Shown: positions 18,956 to 27,266 of the stretch, in pieces
How the letters are laid out: the number at the start of each line of letters is the position of its first letter
Numbering within the stretch: position 1 is the stretch's first letter
Source of the DNA: Campylobacter fetus subsp. fetus
Lineage (GTDB): Bacteria; Campylobacterota; Campylobacteria; Campylobacterales; Campylobacteraceae
NCBI RefSeq assembly: GCF_900475935.1
Contig: NZ_LS483431.1
Coordinates: 310,001 to 374,000, forward strand
Direction: 5' to 3'
Length of the DNA: 64,000 nucleotides
Notes under the pieces: generated by a model
The model's input: only the letters and a program-made list of their open reading frames with translations
What the model was told of the DNA's origin: nothing
The model's database searches: none
Position numbers and translations under genes: made by a program

Positions 18956-19621
18956 CTATTTTTTTGCTATTTTATGGTTAATATAATACACCAAAAACAG
19001 CACTGTAAAGCTAATAGCTAGCATCACTCCTGAGTATATATGAGCCAAATCGTAGTCCAAAAGTTCAACAGCGTCATAAATCGCAATACTTGCAACTTTA
19101 GTTTCGCCGCCTATACTTCCGCCTATCATCAAAACAACGCCGAATTCGCCTAAAGTGTGAGCGAAACTTACTATAAAAGCTGTTAGCAAAGACGGTTTTA
19201 TATTTGGCATAGCTACATAAATTAAAGTTTTAAATTTGCTCTTTCCAAGGGAGTAACTAGCTTCTATAAGCGAGTTCGGCATAGATTTAAATCCTGCTAA
19301 AAGAGGCTGAAACATAAACGGGAGAGAGTATACGCAACTTGCTATGATAAGTCCAGTGAAGTTAAAAACAAGTCTGACGTCAAAATTTGCTTCAAGAAAT
19401 TTGCCTAAAAACGAGTATGGAGATAGAAAAATTAACATATAAAATCCAAGAACCGACGGTGGAAGTACTAAAGGAAGCGATATGACTGCTTCAACCATCG
19501 GTTTGGCTTTAAATTCAGTTCTTGCGATTATGTAAGCAAGTGGAAGAGAAAAGGTAAAAAGTATTAAACTTGAGATAAGGGCTAACTTAAAAGATAGTAA
19601 AAACGGTGTCCAATCTATCAT
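18956..19621 (-). CDS. modB: Molybdate ABC transporter permease
   Basis: ModB is the inner-membrane channel of the molybdate importer ModABC. The 221-residue protein has five to six hydrophobic segments and the permease EAA loop (EASYSLGKSKFKTLIYVAMPN), followed by AHTLGEFGVVLMIGG, a segment strongly kept in ModB. The start overlaps the modC stop by 4 bases. Gene order modA-(TOBE)-modC-modB on this strand. Confidence 0.95.
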   Translation of the reverse strand: MIDWTPFLLSFKLALISSLILFTFSLPLAYIIARTEFKAKPMVEAVISLPLVLPPSVLGFYMLIFLSPYSFLGKFLEANFDVRLVFNFTGLIIASCVYSLPFMFQPLLAGFKSMPNSLIEASYSLGKSKFKTLIYVAMPNIKPSLLTAFIVSFAHTLGEFGVVLMIGGSIGGETKVASIAIYDAVELLDYDLAHIYSGVMLAISFTVLFLVYYINHKIAKK

Positions 19622-20469
19622 TTTATACCTTTTATCGATATTTTAAATGCTTTTGCACTTAGAGTTACTATATCGCCCGTTTTTAAATTTAAAACTTCAT
19701 TTTTGGTAAGAACTACTTCGCTTATTTGATTTGCGCATTCTGCTATAACAACATAGATCGTATCTCGTTTTTGAATTTCTAGTATTTTTGCGTGAAAACT
19801 AAACTTTTGCGAGCCAGATGGTTTTAAGAAAATCTCTGATGGCGTGCCTATATTTATCATCTTTCCATTGTTTAGCTCATATACTACATTTGCTAATTTA
19901 TAAATTTCACCTACATCATGACTTACTAAAATTATAGTCATACCAAAGTTTTCATGTATTTTTAGGAGATAATCTTGCAATTTTTGTCTTATTTCATTAT
20001 CCAAAGCCGAAAGCGGCTCGTCGAGTAACAAAATATCCGGTTTTCTCATCAAAGCTCTAGCAAGCGCAACGCGCTGTTTTTGACCGCCTGAAAGCGCATT
20101 GATGCTTGAGTTTTTGTGTTCATCGAGCCCTGCTAAGTTTAAAAGTTCATTGGCAAGTTTTTTGTCATTATTTGCAAATAAAAGATTTTTTATCACGCTC
20201 ATATTTGGAAATAATGCGTAGTCTTGAAATAGATAACCGATATTTCTCTTTTGCGGTTCTAAATAGTAGTTTTTATCACAATATACTAAAGATCCGTTTT
20301 TTATATATCCGTTGTCTGGTTTTAAAAATCCTGCGATAATTCTTAAAATAGTAGTTTTACCGCTTCCGCTTTTACCGTAAAAAGCTACAAAATCTCCCTT
20401 TTTTATCTGAAAATTTACATCAAGATGAAAACTGTCGCTAAGAGATTTTTGACAAGAGATATCTATCAT
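19618..20469 (-). CDS. modC: Molybdate ABC transporter ATP-binding protein
   Basis: ModC drives molybdate import. The 283-residue protein has Walker A GKSGSGKTT (residues 32-40), Q-loop LFQDYALFP, signature LSGGQKQR, Walker B ILLLDEPLSALD and the switch His in VSHD. The C-terminal 70 residues form a TOBE-like oxyanion-binding domain, shorter than the usual ModC tail (whole protein about 350 residues in E. coli). It overlaps the TOBE gene upstream and modB downstream by 4 bases each. Confidence 0.94.
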   Translation of the reverse strand: MIDISCQKSLSDSFHLDVNFQIKKGDFVAFYGKSGSGKTTILRIIAGFLKPDNGYIKNGSLVYCDKNYYLEPQKRNIGYLFQDYALFPNMSVIKNLLFANNDKKLANELLNLAGLDEHKNSSINALSGGQKQRVALARALMRKPDILLLDEPLSALDNEIRQKLQDYLLKIHENFGMTIILVSHDVGEIYKLANVVYELNNGKMINIGTPSEIFLKPSGSQKFSFHAKILEIQKRDTIYVVIAECANQISEVVLTKNEVLNLKTGDIVTLSAKAFKISIKGIK

Positions 20470-20840
20470 AAAATTTCACTTATATAAAGAGATGTTTCAT
20501 TCAAACAAGCCCAAATTTCCTCTCCTATTTTAAACTCGTTTATCAAATTTGAGCTTAATACGGTTTCAAAGATAAATCCATTTGAGTTCAAATTTATTGT
20601 AGATATTATTTCACCTGCATTGATATTTGTTATGGAGACACAAAAGTTATTTCTAGTGCTAATTTGTTTGTGAGAAGATAGTGCTATATCGCTATTTTTA
20701 AAACCGAGCAGTACTTTTGAGCCTATTTTGATATCATCTTGCAGCTCAAGTCCGAGCATAAATAGCTCACCAACTTGCGATGAAAATTTTATTTCACACA
20801 CTTGATGAGCTATTTTTATCTCTCTAACGACTGCTTGCAT
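20466..20840 (-). CDS. Stand-alone TOBE (molybdate/tungstate-binding) domain protein
   Basis: A 124-residue cytoplasmic protein made of two TOBE/MOP-like half-domains (residues about 5-60 and 62-124): each has an SxxxxG/N-x-I-x-x-I pattern such as SITNINAGEIISTINLN. Such small molbindins store or buffer molybdate; it may also replace the part of ModC that is short here. The start shares one base with the modA stop (TAATG), and the end overlaps modC by 4 bases, so it is translationally coupled inside the mod operon. C. jejuni has a gene of this type at the same place. Confidence 0.8.
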   Translation of the reverse strand: MQAVVREIKIAHQVCEIKFSSQVGELFMLGLELQDDIKIGSKVLLGFKNSDIALSSHKQISTRNNFCVSITNINAGEIISTINLNSNGFIFETVLSSNLINEFKIGEEIWACLNETSLYISEIL

Positions 20841-21580
20841 TAAAATTCATAGCCGTATTTTGCAAATATTTCTTTACCTTTTTCCCCTAAGATAAAGTCG
20901 TAAAAATCTTTAGCAAGTTTATTTTTCTCGCCGTTTTTTAATATTACTATACCTTGATCTATTGTTGTATAAAGTTTGCTATCTACTAAATTAAACTCTT
21001 TTCCTTCTTTATACTCAGCCATTTTTGGGCTGTACATAGCGCTAGCTGCTACAAAACCTATATCGCCAGCTTTTAAAGTTTGACTTAGAGCTTCGCCTAT
21101 ACTTCCTGCTTCTACTATTTTATCTTTTATAGCGTCATAAATTCCCGCATTTTTAAAAGCCTCTATACTAGCAGCCCCATAAGGTGCAGTTTTTGGATTT
21201 GCTATCACTATAGTTTTGATTTTTGGATCTTTTAAGACTTCTAAACCTTTTGTCACATCAAATCCGCGTACTGAGAGCATAGCAACTTTACCTTTTGCAT
21301 ATATAACAGCGTCATTTAGTGCAAAGCCATCTTTATAAAGCGTGTTTGCATAGTTCATATCTGCTGACATAAATAGTTCAAACGGAGCTCCGTTTTTTAT
21401 CTGAGCAACTAGCTTTCCGCTAGATCCTAAACTTACGTTCAAATTCGCATCCGGATAAAGTTTTTTAAACTCTTTTTTTATATCTTCAAAAGCGTATGTT
21501 GTGTTTGCAGCTGCAGCCACGTTTAACTCACTTGCAAAACCGACTATGACAAAAGCGACGATGAGCAGTAATTTTTTCAT
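20840..21580 (-). CDS. modA: Molybdate-binding periplasmic protein
   Basis: ModA captures molybdate or tungstate in the periplasm for ModBC. The 246-residue protein has a signal peptide (first 17-20 residues, cleavage near SELNVAA) and the family pattern: NVAAAANTTYAFEDI at the start, LGSSGKLVAQIKNGAPFELFMSAD (oxyanion loop), and IVIANPKTAPYGAASIE. Length matches the family. First gene of the operon; ribosome-binding site aaggag. Its promoter has inverted repeats around it (see separate entry), a likely site for ModE repression. Confidence 0.96.
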   Translation of the reverse strand: MKKLLLIVAFVIVGFASELNVAAAANTTYAFEDIKKEFKKLYPDANLNVSLGSSGKLVAQIKNGAPFELFMSADMNYANTLYKDGFALNDAVIYAKGKVAMLSVRGFDVTKGLEVLKDPKIKTIVIANPKTAPYGAASIEAFKNAGIYDAIKDKIVEAGSIGEALSQTLKAGDIGFVAASAMYSPKMAEYKEGKEFNLVDSKLYTTIDQGIVILKNGEKNKLAKDFYDFILGEKGKEIFAKYGYEF

Positions 21581-21600
21581 CCATTCTCCTTGATATTTAA

Positions 21601-21651
21601 AATTTATATGCGAAATTATATCATAAAATAGTATTTTTTAGCATATAAATT
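21601..21651 (-). promoter_or_regulatory. modA promoter flanked by 11-bp inverted repeats (candidate ModE operator)
   Basis: On the minus strand a TATAAT (plus-strand 21615-21620) lies 35 bases upstream of the modA start codon. Two perfect 11-base inverted repeats, AATTTATATGC at 21601-21611 and GCATATAAATT at 21641-21651, sit on either side of it. One arm falls near the expected transcription start and the other near -35. ModE is encoded just upstream. The arms do not equal the E. coli ModE box, so the link to ModE is inference. Confidence 0.5.
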
Positions 21652-21699
21652 ATATATTTATATTTAATTTTAAATGATTGTTTTTTTAAGTTTAGAGAT

Positions 21700-21719
21700 T
21701 AGCGGAGATATCTCCGCTA
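21700..21719 (-). terminator. 20-bp perfect palindrome after modE
   Basis: TAGCGGAGAT followed by its exact reverse complement, 4 bases after the modE stop codon. As RNA it gives an 8-bp GC-rich stem with a 4-base loop. No U tract follows on the modE strand, so it may be a weak terminator, a barrier to 3' decay, or a protein-binding site. Confidence 0.45.
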
Positions 21720-21723
21720 TGTT

Positions 21724-22515
21724 TTAAGCTCCTATTAAAATATTACTAGCTTTGATAAATACTAAAATATCATCACCTACATTGATTCTCATATCTTGAG
21801 CAGATTCATTTGTTATTATAGCTGTGATTTTTTGTTGATCGTTTATTTCTATAGTAATTTCCGCATTTACTGCTCCGAGCTTCGCCTCTGTAACTTTACC
21901 TTTGATCTTGTTTGCAGCTGATATCTTTATATCTTTTTCTCCATCTTGTTTTCCAAGTACTACGCTAGGGGCTTTAAATATAAAAAGAACCTCTTTTCCT
22001 ACTTTTAGTCCAAGATCTTTTTCACTCTCTACTGTTATAGTTGCTCTTAGTTTGTTTCCATTGCTAAGTTTGGCGGTTATTTCTGAATTTACCGCGCCTG
22101 TTTTTATATCTGTTATCTCAACTAAAAGTTGATTTCTAGCACTTAATTTCATATTCATCCTTTGTAGGTTGTTGATTATATCTTCATTTATATCTTCATT
22201 TTTACAAATTTCATCTAGGAAAATTTTTTGAGCTTTTAGTATAACTTCATAAGTTTTTATAAGCTTTTTAGCGTAATCGCTAAGCTCGCTACCGCTATTT
22301 TTTCTATTTCCGTTTACTCTTACTATTAATGGAAATTTAGAACGATTATTTAAAAAATCAAGCGAGTCCCATGCATTTTTATATGATATATCTTCAGCTT
22401 GAGCAGCTTTAGTAATACTTTTTGTTTTTTCTATGGCTTTAAGCAGCCTTATATGTTTTTCTAGTATAGCCGTGTCGCTGTTTAAGAATAATTCTAAGCT
22501 AACATCTGCTTTCAT
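21724..22515 (-). CDS. modE: Molybdenum-responsive regulator ModE
   Basis: A 263-residue ModE: N-terminal winged helix-turn-helix of LysR type (AIEKTKSITKAAQAEDISYKNAWDSLDFLNN region, about residues 28-58) for DNA binding, then two tandem TOBE/molbindin domains (about 122-190 and 194-263), each with the SARNQL/SAANKIKG-V-x-x-x-x-x-G-A-V-N-A/S-E-I-T pattern. With molybdate bound, ModE normally represses mod genes and can activate molybdoenzyme genes. It is upstream of modA on the same strand with a 143-base gap that holds a palindrome and the modA promoter. Divergent from mlaA. Confidence 0.93.
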   Translation of the reverse strand: MKADVSLELFLNSDTAILEKHIRLLKAIEKTKSITKAAQAEDISYKNAWDSLDFLNNRSKFPLIVRVNGNRKNSGSELSDYAKKLIKTYEVILKAQKIFLDEICKNEDINEDIINNLQRMNMKLSARNQLLVEITDIKTGAVNSEITAKLSNGNKLRATITVESEKDLGLKVGKEVLFIFKAPSVVLGKQDGEKDIKISAANKIKGKVTEAKLGAVNAEITIEINDQQKITAIITNESAQDMRINVGDDILVFIKASNILIGA

Positions 22516-22678
22516 TTCTTTACCTTTTTATAAAATTGCTTTTTGGTATTTTATACTTATTTAGCAAATGGCTTGTAAATTAAAATGACCTAAATTTTGC
22601 GCATAAAGTTATTTTATTAAAACTAAAGGTTGATTTATATAAAATTGTTCCCACTATTGTGGTATAAATTGGAGTTTT

Positions 22679-23392
22679 ATGAGATTTCTTATGGCGGTTT
22701 TGCTGTTTTTTCATATATCTTGGGCTAATGATATACAGATGGATTCATTTGAAGATGAGTTCAAAAGCCCTAGTTCTATTGATCCTCTAAGTGGATATAA
22801 TAGAGCTATGACGAATTTCAATGATATGATTTATAAAAATATTTTTATTCCTACGTTTAAAGGTTATGATTTTATTATTCCAAATGAGGCTCAAATGGCG
22901 ATCAGTAACTTTTTTGATAATATACTTTATCCGCTTAGATTTGTAAATAATATTTTGCAATTTAAATTTAAAAATGCCGGTGAAGAGACTCTTAGGTTTA
23001 TAGCTAATACCATAGTTGGATTTGGCGGTATAAGCGACGCGGCAACTAATGTTTATGGTTTAGCCAAACATGATGAGGATTTTGGTCAGACTCTTGGATA
23101 TTGGGGAGTTGGAAGCGGTTTTCCTGTTGTCTTACCTATCTTTGGTCAATCAAATCTTAGAGATATGTTTGGTTTGGTAGGAGATTGTTACGCTAGTCCG
23201 ATAACATATATGAACGTATGGTGGGCAAAAGATAGTAAATTTATAAATTTCGCCGCATTCACATTCCAAAAAGTAAATGAAGGTTCAAAAGATCCGGAAC
23301 TTTATGAGAGAATTATAAAAGATGCGATAGATCTTTATCCATTTATCAAAAATACATATGAGCAAAGACGAGATGCTCTTATAAAGGAATGA
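22679..23392 (+). CDS. mlaA: MlaA (VacJ) family phospholipid-transport protein
   Basis: MlaA removes misplaced phospholipids from the outer leaflet of the outer membrane and hands them to MlaC. The 237-residue protein shows the family pattern: DPLSGYNRAMTNFND, an amphipathic PNEAQMAISNFFDNILYPLRFVNNILQ, GRFIANTIVG-type segment, and DFGQTLGYWGVGSGFPVVLPIFG. It has a signal peptide (first 16 residues, cleavage near SWA) but no Cys after it, so unlike E. coli MlaA it is not seen to be a lipoprotein. Its stop overlaps the mlaC start (ATGA). Confidence 0.9.
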   Translation: MRFLMAVLLFFHISWANDIQMDSFEDEFKSPSSIDPLSGYNRAMTNFNDMIYKNIFIPTFKGYDFIIPNEAQMAISNFFDNILYPLRFVNNILQFKFKNAGEETLRFIANTIVGFGGISDAATNVYGLAKHDEDFGQTLGYWGVGSGFPVVLPIFGQSNLRDMFGLVGDCYASPITYMNVWWAKDSKFINFAAFTFQKVNEGSKDPELYERIIKDAIDLYPFIKNTYEQRRDALIKE

Positions 23393-23994
23393 ATTTGAGA
23401 AAATTTATATTTTTAAATTTAATATTTTTTAGTTTAGGATTTAGTTTAGAGCTTTCACAGATAGAGCCGGTTATGAGAGAAGATCTTAAAAAAGCAGTTT
23501 TAGTTATGCAAAATAAGGCGATATCTGAAGCCGATAAACCAAAAAAGATGTTCGAGCTATTTGATGGGTATTTTGACTATGATCTTATGGCAAAACTCGC
23601 ACTTTCAAAACAGTATAAAACTCTTGATAAAGAACAACAAATTCAGTTTAAAAACGTGTTTGAAAAAAAGCTCAAGCAGTCTTTTACGGATAAACTTGCT
23701 TATTATACCGATCAAGTTATAGAGATACAAAGTACTACTATGCCAAATAAAAATAGATTTTTTGTGAATTCGATTATCGTAAATGAAGCAGATAAATATA
23801 ACATAGTTTTTAAATTTCACCGTGCTAGCGGTGATAATTTTTTGATTTATGATGTTGATATATTGGGTGTTAGTATTATTCAAACTTATAGATCTCAATT
23901 TGAAGATTTAAGTCAAAATGTAAGCTTTGATGATATTTTAAAACGTTTAGAGGTTACTAGTTTGTTAGATAACAATGAAACCAAAGCCAAATAA
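23389..23994 (+). CDS. mlaC: MlaC (Ttg2D) family periplasmic lipid-binding protein
   Basis: MlaC is a periplasmic shuttle that carries phospholipid between MlaA and an inner-membrane complex. The 201-residue protein has an N-terminal signal peptide (about 19 residues) and the family pattern FELFDGYFDYDLMAKLALSKQYKTL, followed by FKNVFEKKLKQSFTDKLAYY. A PglB-type sequon is at the very C terminus (D-N-N-E-T, N196). It overlaps mlaA by 4 bases and the transporter gene by one base, so the three are one translational unit. Confidence 0.88.
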   Translation: MNLRKFIFLNLIFFSLGFSLELSQIEPVMREDLKKAVLVMQNKAISEADKPKKMFELFDGYFDYDLMAKLALSKQYKTLDKEQQIQFKNVFEKKLKQSFTDKLAYYTDQVIEIQSTTMPNKNRFFVNSIIVNEADKYNIVFKFHRASGDNFLIYDVDILGVSIIQTYRSQFEDLSQNVSFDDILKRLEVTSLLDNNETKAK

Positions 23995-26459
23995 TGAAAA
24001 AAGCCTTTAAAACAGTTGTTGCTTTTCCAAAAACTGTTTTAACATTAAGCATTATTATCTGTCTGTTTTTCGGATATTTTACAACGAAACTTGAAATAGA
24101 CGCTTCAACTCAGACTCTGCTTTTGGAAAACGATCGCGAACTTTTTGTTTATAGAGAAGTTTCAAAGAGATATGAAACGCCTAATTTTTTAGTTGCCGCT
24201 TATACCCCAAATAATGATCTTTTATCGGATAAAACTCTTGAAAAAATAAAAATAATATCCGACGAACTAGAAAAAATTAATGGTGTAATTAGCGTTTTTT
24301 CTATACTAAATGCACCTCTTTTGCAAAATAGCAATGTCCCTTTAAGTGATCTTATAAAACATATTCCAAATTTAATGGATAAAGATATAAATAAAACTGC
24401 AGCTAAAAATGAATTTTTAACTAGCGCACTTTATAAAAATAGTCTAGTAAGCAGCGATTTTATTACGACTGCAATTGTTATAAATTTAAAAACAAATGAA
24501 AAATATAATGAATATATACAAAAAAAGGATTTTTTAAATTTAAAAGATAAAAACGGTACTATAAATAAATATGAAAAGCAAGAACTCCTAAATTTAAATA
24601 AAGAATTTAAAATTTATAGAGATGAACTTCGCGAAAAAGAGCATGAAAATATAGAGAATATAAAGAGCGTTCTACGCAAATATAGCGGCGATGAGAAGCT
24701 GTTTTTAGGTGGTATAAATATGATAGCCGATGATATGGTAGGATATGTTAAAAACGATCTTATCACATACGGTATTAGTGTGCTGCTTTTGTTGATATTT
24801 TGTTTGTGGTTATTTTTTAGGCAAATTAGATTTATAATTATACCTGTTTTAGTATGTTTTTTAAGCGTAGTTTCGGCGAGCGGTATTTTTGGATTTTTTG
24901 GCTATGAAATAACAGTTATCAGCTCAAACTATGTTGCTTTGCAGCTTATAATTACTATTTCTGTAGTTATACATCTGATAGTCGCGTATAGAGAACTCTA
25001 TTTATTGCATCCAAAATATACTCAAATACAGCTAATTTATCTTACTTTGCAATCTCGCGCAAATCCTTGTTTTTTCGCTATTTTTACAACCGTTATCGGA
25101 TTTTTTTCTCTTTGTTTGAGCGATATCAAGCCTATTATTATGCTTGGCGCGATGATGAGTTTTGGCATAAGTGTATCATTGATAATATCGTTTGTAGTTT
25201 TTGGAAGTCTTCTCGCTCTTTTGGATAAAAAAGAGCCTAAAAGAAGTTTTGAAAATAGTTTTAAGCTTACTATTTGGTGTGCTCAAGCTGCGATTAATTA
25301 TAGAAAAACAATATATTTAGTTAGTTTTGTCATTGTTATGGTCGGAATTTACGGAATTGCTCAATTAAGAGTAGAAAATAGTTTTATAGGATATTTCAAG
25401 CAAAATACCGAAATTTACAGAGGTATGGAGGTTATAGATAAAAAACTCGGTGGAACAGTTCCTCTTGATATAACAATTAAATTTAAAGATAGTTCCGCTT
25501 TAAATTCGGATCATCAAAATGATATTTTAGATGATTTTGAAAGCGAGTTTAATGCTAAAGTAGGTGATCCTGAATACTGGTTTTCAAGCTATAAAATGGA
25601 TATAGTGAAAAAGGTTACTAAATTTTTAGAAGATAGAAATTTTATAGGAAACGTAAGCTCTTTAGGCACTCTTTTAGAAGTCGGCAAAAACTTAAACGGC
25701 GGTAAAGAGTTAGATTCTCTTAGCTTGGCGATTTTATACAATGGGTTGCCCGATGAGTATAAAAAAGTTTTATTAACTCCATTTGTGAGCATAGAAGATA
25801 ATGAAGTTCATTTTGTGATTAGAACTATTGATAGTGATGAGAATTTAAGGCGGGACGAGTTTATAAAAAGCTTGAAAAAAGATCTTGAAATTTTGCTTGC
25901 TAATGATGAAGTGAGCGCTAATGTTAGCGGCGTTATGGTGCTTTATAATAATATGCTTCAAAATTTATTTTCTTCTCAAGTAGATACGTTTGTTTTTGTC
26001 GTTTTAGCTCTTTTTATTGTATTTGTTTTTATATTTAAGAGTATAAAACTATCTATTATCGGTATTGTTTCAAATTTAGTTCCGCTTTGTATGGTTTTTG
26101 GAGTTATGGGTATAGCAAATATTCCGCTTGATATAATGAGTATCACGATAGCTGCTATTAGCTTAGGAATCGGTGTTGATGATATAATCCATTATATCCA
26201 TAGATACAAGATCGAGATAAGAACAAAAGATAAAATAGAAGCCATAAAATCAAGTCATGCTAGCATAGGGTATGCTATGTACTATACCTCATTTGCCGTA
26301 TTTTTAGGATTTAGCGTGATGAGTTTTAGTAACTTTTGGCCTACGATATACTTTGGAGTTTTAACAGATCTTGTTATGGTGATGATGCTTTTGGGTGCTT
26401 TAGTATTGCTTCCAGCGCTTATACTATCATTTCATTCTAAAACTATCAAAAAAGAGTAA
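23994..26459 (+). CDS. MMPL/RND-type (HpnN-like) membrane transporter
   Basis: An 821-residue inner-membrane protein of the RND superfamily: one N-terminal transmembrane helix (about 13-32), a large periplasmic loop, five helices around residues 255-405, then the same pattern again (about 440-460, second loop, five helices from about 660 to 815). The GIGVDDIIHYIHRYK segment in the second half is the sterol-sensing/RND signature (catalytic-type DD pair). Related HpnN proteins move lipids to the outer membrane. Two PglB sequons are in the first loop (N133, N187), which fits a periplasmic location. Its end overlaps the convergent BON lipoprotein gene by 28 bases. Confidence 0.85.
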   Translation: MKKAFKTVVAFPKTVLTLSIIICLFFGYFTTKLEIDASTQTLLLENDRELFVYREVSKRYETPNFLVAAYTPNNDLLSDKTLEKIKIISDELEKINGVISVFSILNAPLLQNSNVPLSDLIKHIPNLMDKDINKTAAKNEFLTSALYKNSLVSSDFITTAIVINLKTNEKYNEYIQKKDFLNLKDKNGTINKYEKQELLNLNKEFKIYRDELREKEHENIENIKSVLRKYSGDEKLFLGGINMIADDMVGYVKNDLITYGISVLLLLIFCLWLFFRQIRFIIIPVLVCFLSVVSASGIFGFFGYEITVISSNYVALQLIITISVVIHLIVAYRELYLLHPKYTQIQLIYLTLQSRANPCFFAIFTTVIGFFSLCLSDIKPIIMLGAMMSFGISVSLIISFVVFGSLLALLDKKEPKRSFENSFKLTIWCAQAAINYRKTIYLVSFVIVMVGIYGIAQLRVENSFIGYFKQNTEIYRGMEVIDKKLGGTVPLDITIKFKDSSALNSDHQNDILDDFESEFNAKVGDPEYWFSSYKMDIVKKVTKFLEDRNFIGNVSSLGTLLEVGKNLNGGKELDSLSLAILYNGLPDEYKKVLLTPFVSIEDNEVHFVIRTIDSDENLRRDEFIKSLKKDLEILLANDEVSANVSGVMVLYNNMLQNLFSSQVDTFVFVVLALFIVFVFIFKSIKLSIIGIVSNLVPLCMVFGVMGIANIPLDIMSITIAAISLGIGVDDIIHYIHRYKIEIRTKDKIEAIKSSHASIGYAMYYTSFAVFLGFSVMSFSNFWPTIYFGVLTDLVMVMMLLGALVLLPALILSFHSKTIKKE

Positions 26460-27007
26460 ATTTCTCTGACGTTTTTTGTATGCATAGCATACCAAATAGC
26501 TCTTTTTTCTTGTTCTATTTTATCTACTACTCCACTAAAAACTACATCGCATTGAACTACGCTTACGCCTATGTTTGTTCCATTTATAAGACTATCTGAA
26601 AATAGCTCTTTTTTAAGCTGAGCTAAAATCGCAATTTCATCAGATGAGCTGCACTCTCTATCGCTTTTTAATCTTATATATGTTTTTATCTTTCTGACGC
26701 CGCTACTGTTTTTTGCGATATCTACTAATTCTAATTTTTGCTCAACATTATCTACTTCGCCTATAAGCAGAACTTCTCCCCAAAATGACTCTACATCTAT
26801 ATCGAAATTGCTAAGATTTTTTGTGCTTGCTATTTTGGCTTGAATTTTTGTTTTGATGACTTTATCTCTTATAATGGAGTAAATTCCCCTCTCGTCTTGC
26901 GAAACGCTATAAACATTATAAATCGTGTTGGCGTTCATACCTGTGCCTATTGTTGTTAGACATCCGCTAAACATTAAAGCTAAGAAAATTAGGAATATAT
27001 ATTTCAT
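26432..27007 (-). CDS. BON-domain lipoprotein
   Basis: A 191-residue lipoprotein: signal peptide with lipobox FSGC (Cys at about residue 16), then two BON domains, about residues 45-110 (IIRDKVIKTKIQAKIAST.. and GEVLLIGEVDNVEQKLELV) and 118-190 (AILAQLKKELFSD.. and CDVVFSGVVDKIEQEKRAIW). BON proteins such as OsmY and DolP help keep the outer membrane intact and bind phospholipid. Its position at the end of the mla operon, although on the opposite strand, is suggestive. The genes overlap tail to tail. Confidence 0.88.
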   Translation of the reverse strand: MKYIFLIFLALMFSGCLTTIGTGMNANTIYNVYSVSQDERGIYSIIRDKVIKTKIQAKIASTKNLSNFDIDVESFWGEVLLIGEVDNVEQKLELVDIAKNSSGVRKIKTYIRLKSDRECSSSDEIAILAQLKKELFSDSLINGTNIGVSVVQCDVVFSGVVDKIEQEKRAIWYAMHTKNVREIYSFLIVLE

Positions 27008-27108
27008 GATAATTAGTTTAGTATTATAATTTTTATTTCATTCTATCTAAAATGAGCTTAAAAAATTACATATCGGATATATTCAACTCAAATTTATAAA
27101 AATTTTGC

Positions 27109-27114
27109 TAAAAT
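27109..27114 (+). promoter_or_regulatory. Extended -10 promoter of selC
   Basis: TGC-TAAAAT (extended -10) ends 21 bases before the first base of the tRNA. AT-rich upstream. The only convincing promoter in the gap for the tRNA. Confidence 0.5.
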
Positions 27115-27135
27115 CTTAACTTAGCTTATCTTGTT

Positions 27136-27233
27136 GGAGAGTAAAACGACCTGGTGGCGTTCTGTGACTTCAAATCATGTGGCGGGGCGGTTGACCGTTT
27201 CGCGGGGTGTTCGATTCACTCACTCTCTCGCCA
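27136..27233 (+). tRNA. selC: tRNA-Sec (anticodon TCA)
   Basis: A 98-base selenocysteine tRNA that inserts Sec at UGA. It is recognised by the anticodon loop CTTCAAA (TCA at 27170-27172), a very long variable arm (GCGGGGCGG pairing with CCGTTTCGC through several G-U pairs), the T arm GGGTG-TTCGATT-CACTC, and an encoded CCA at the 3' end. Acceptor bases GGAGAGT pair with ACTCTCT nearby; the exact 5' end may be off by one base. It stands alone, 33 bases before the start of a large signalling gene. With selD at the left edge it shows that this strain makes selenoproteins. Confidence 0.92.
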
Positions 27234-27266
27234 AATTTTACAAATTATTTGTAGGTAAGGTTTTTT

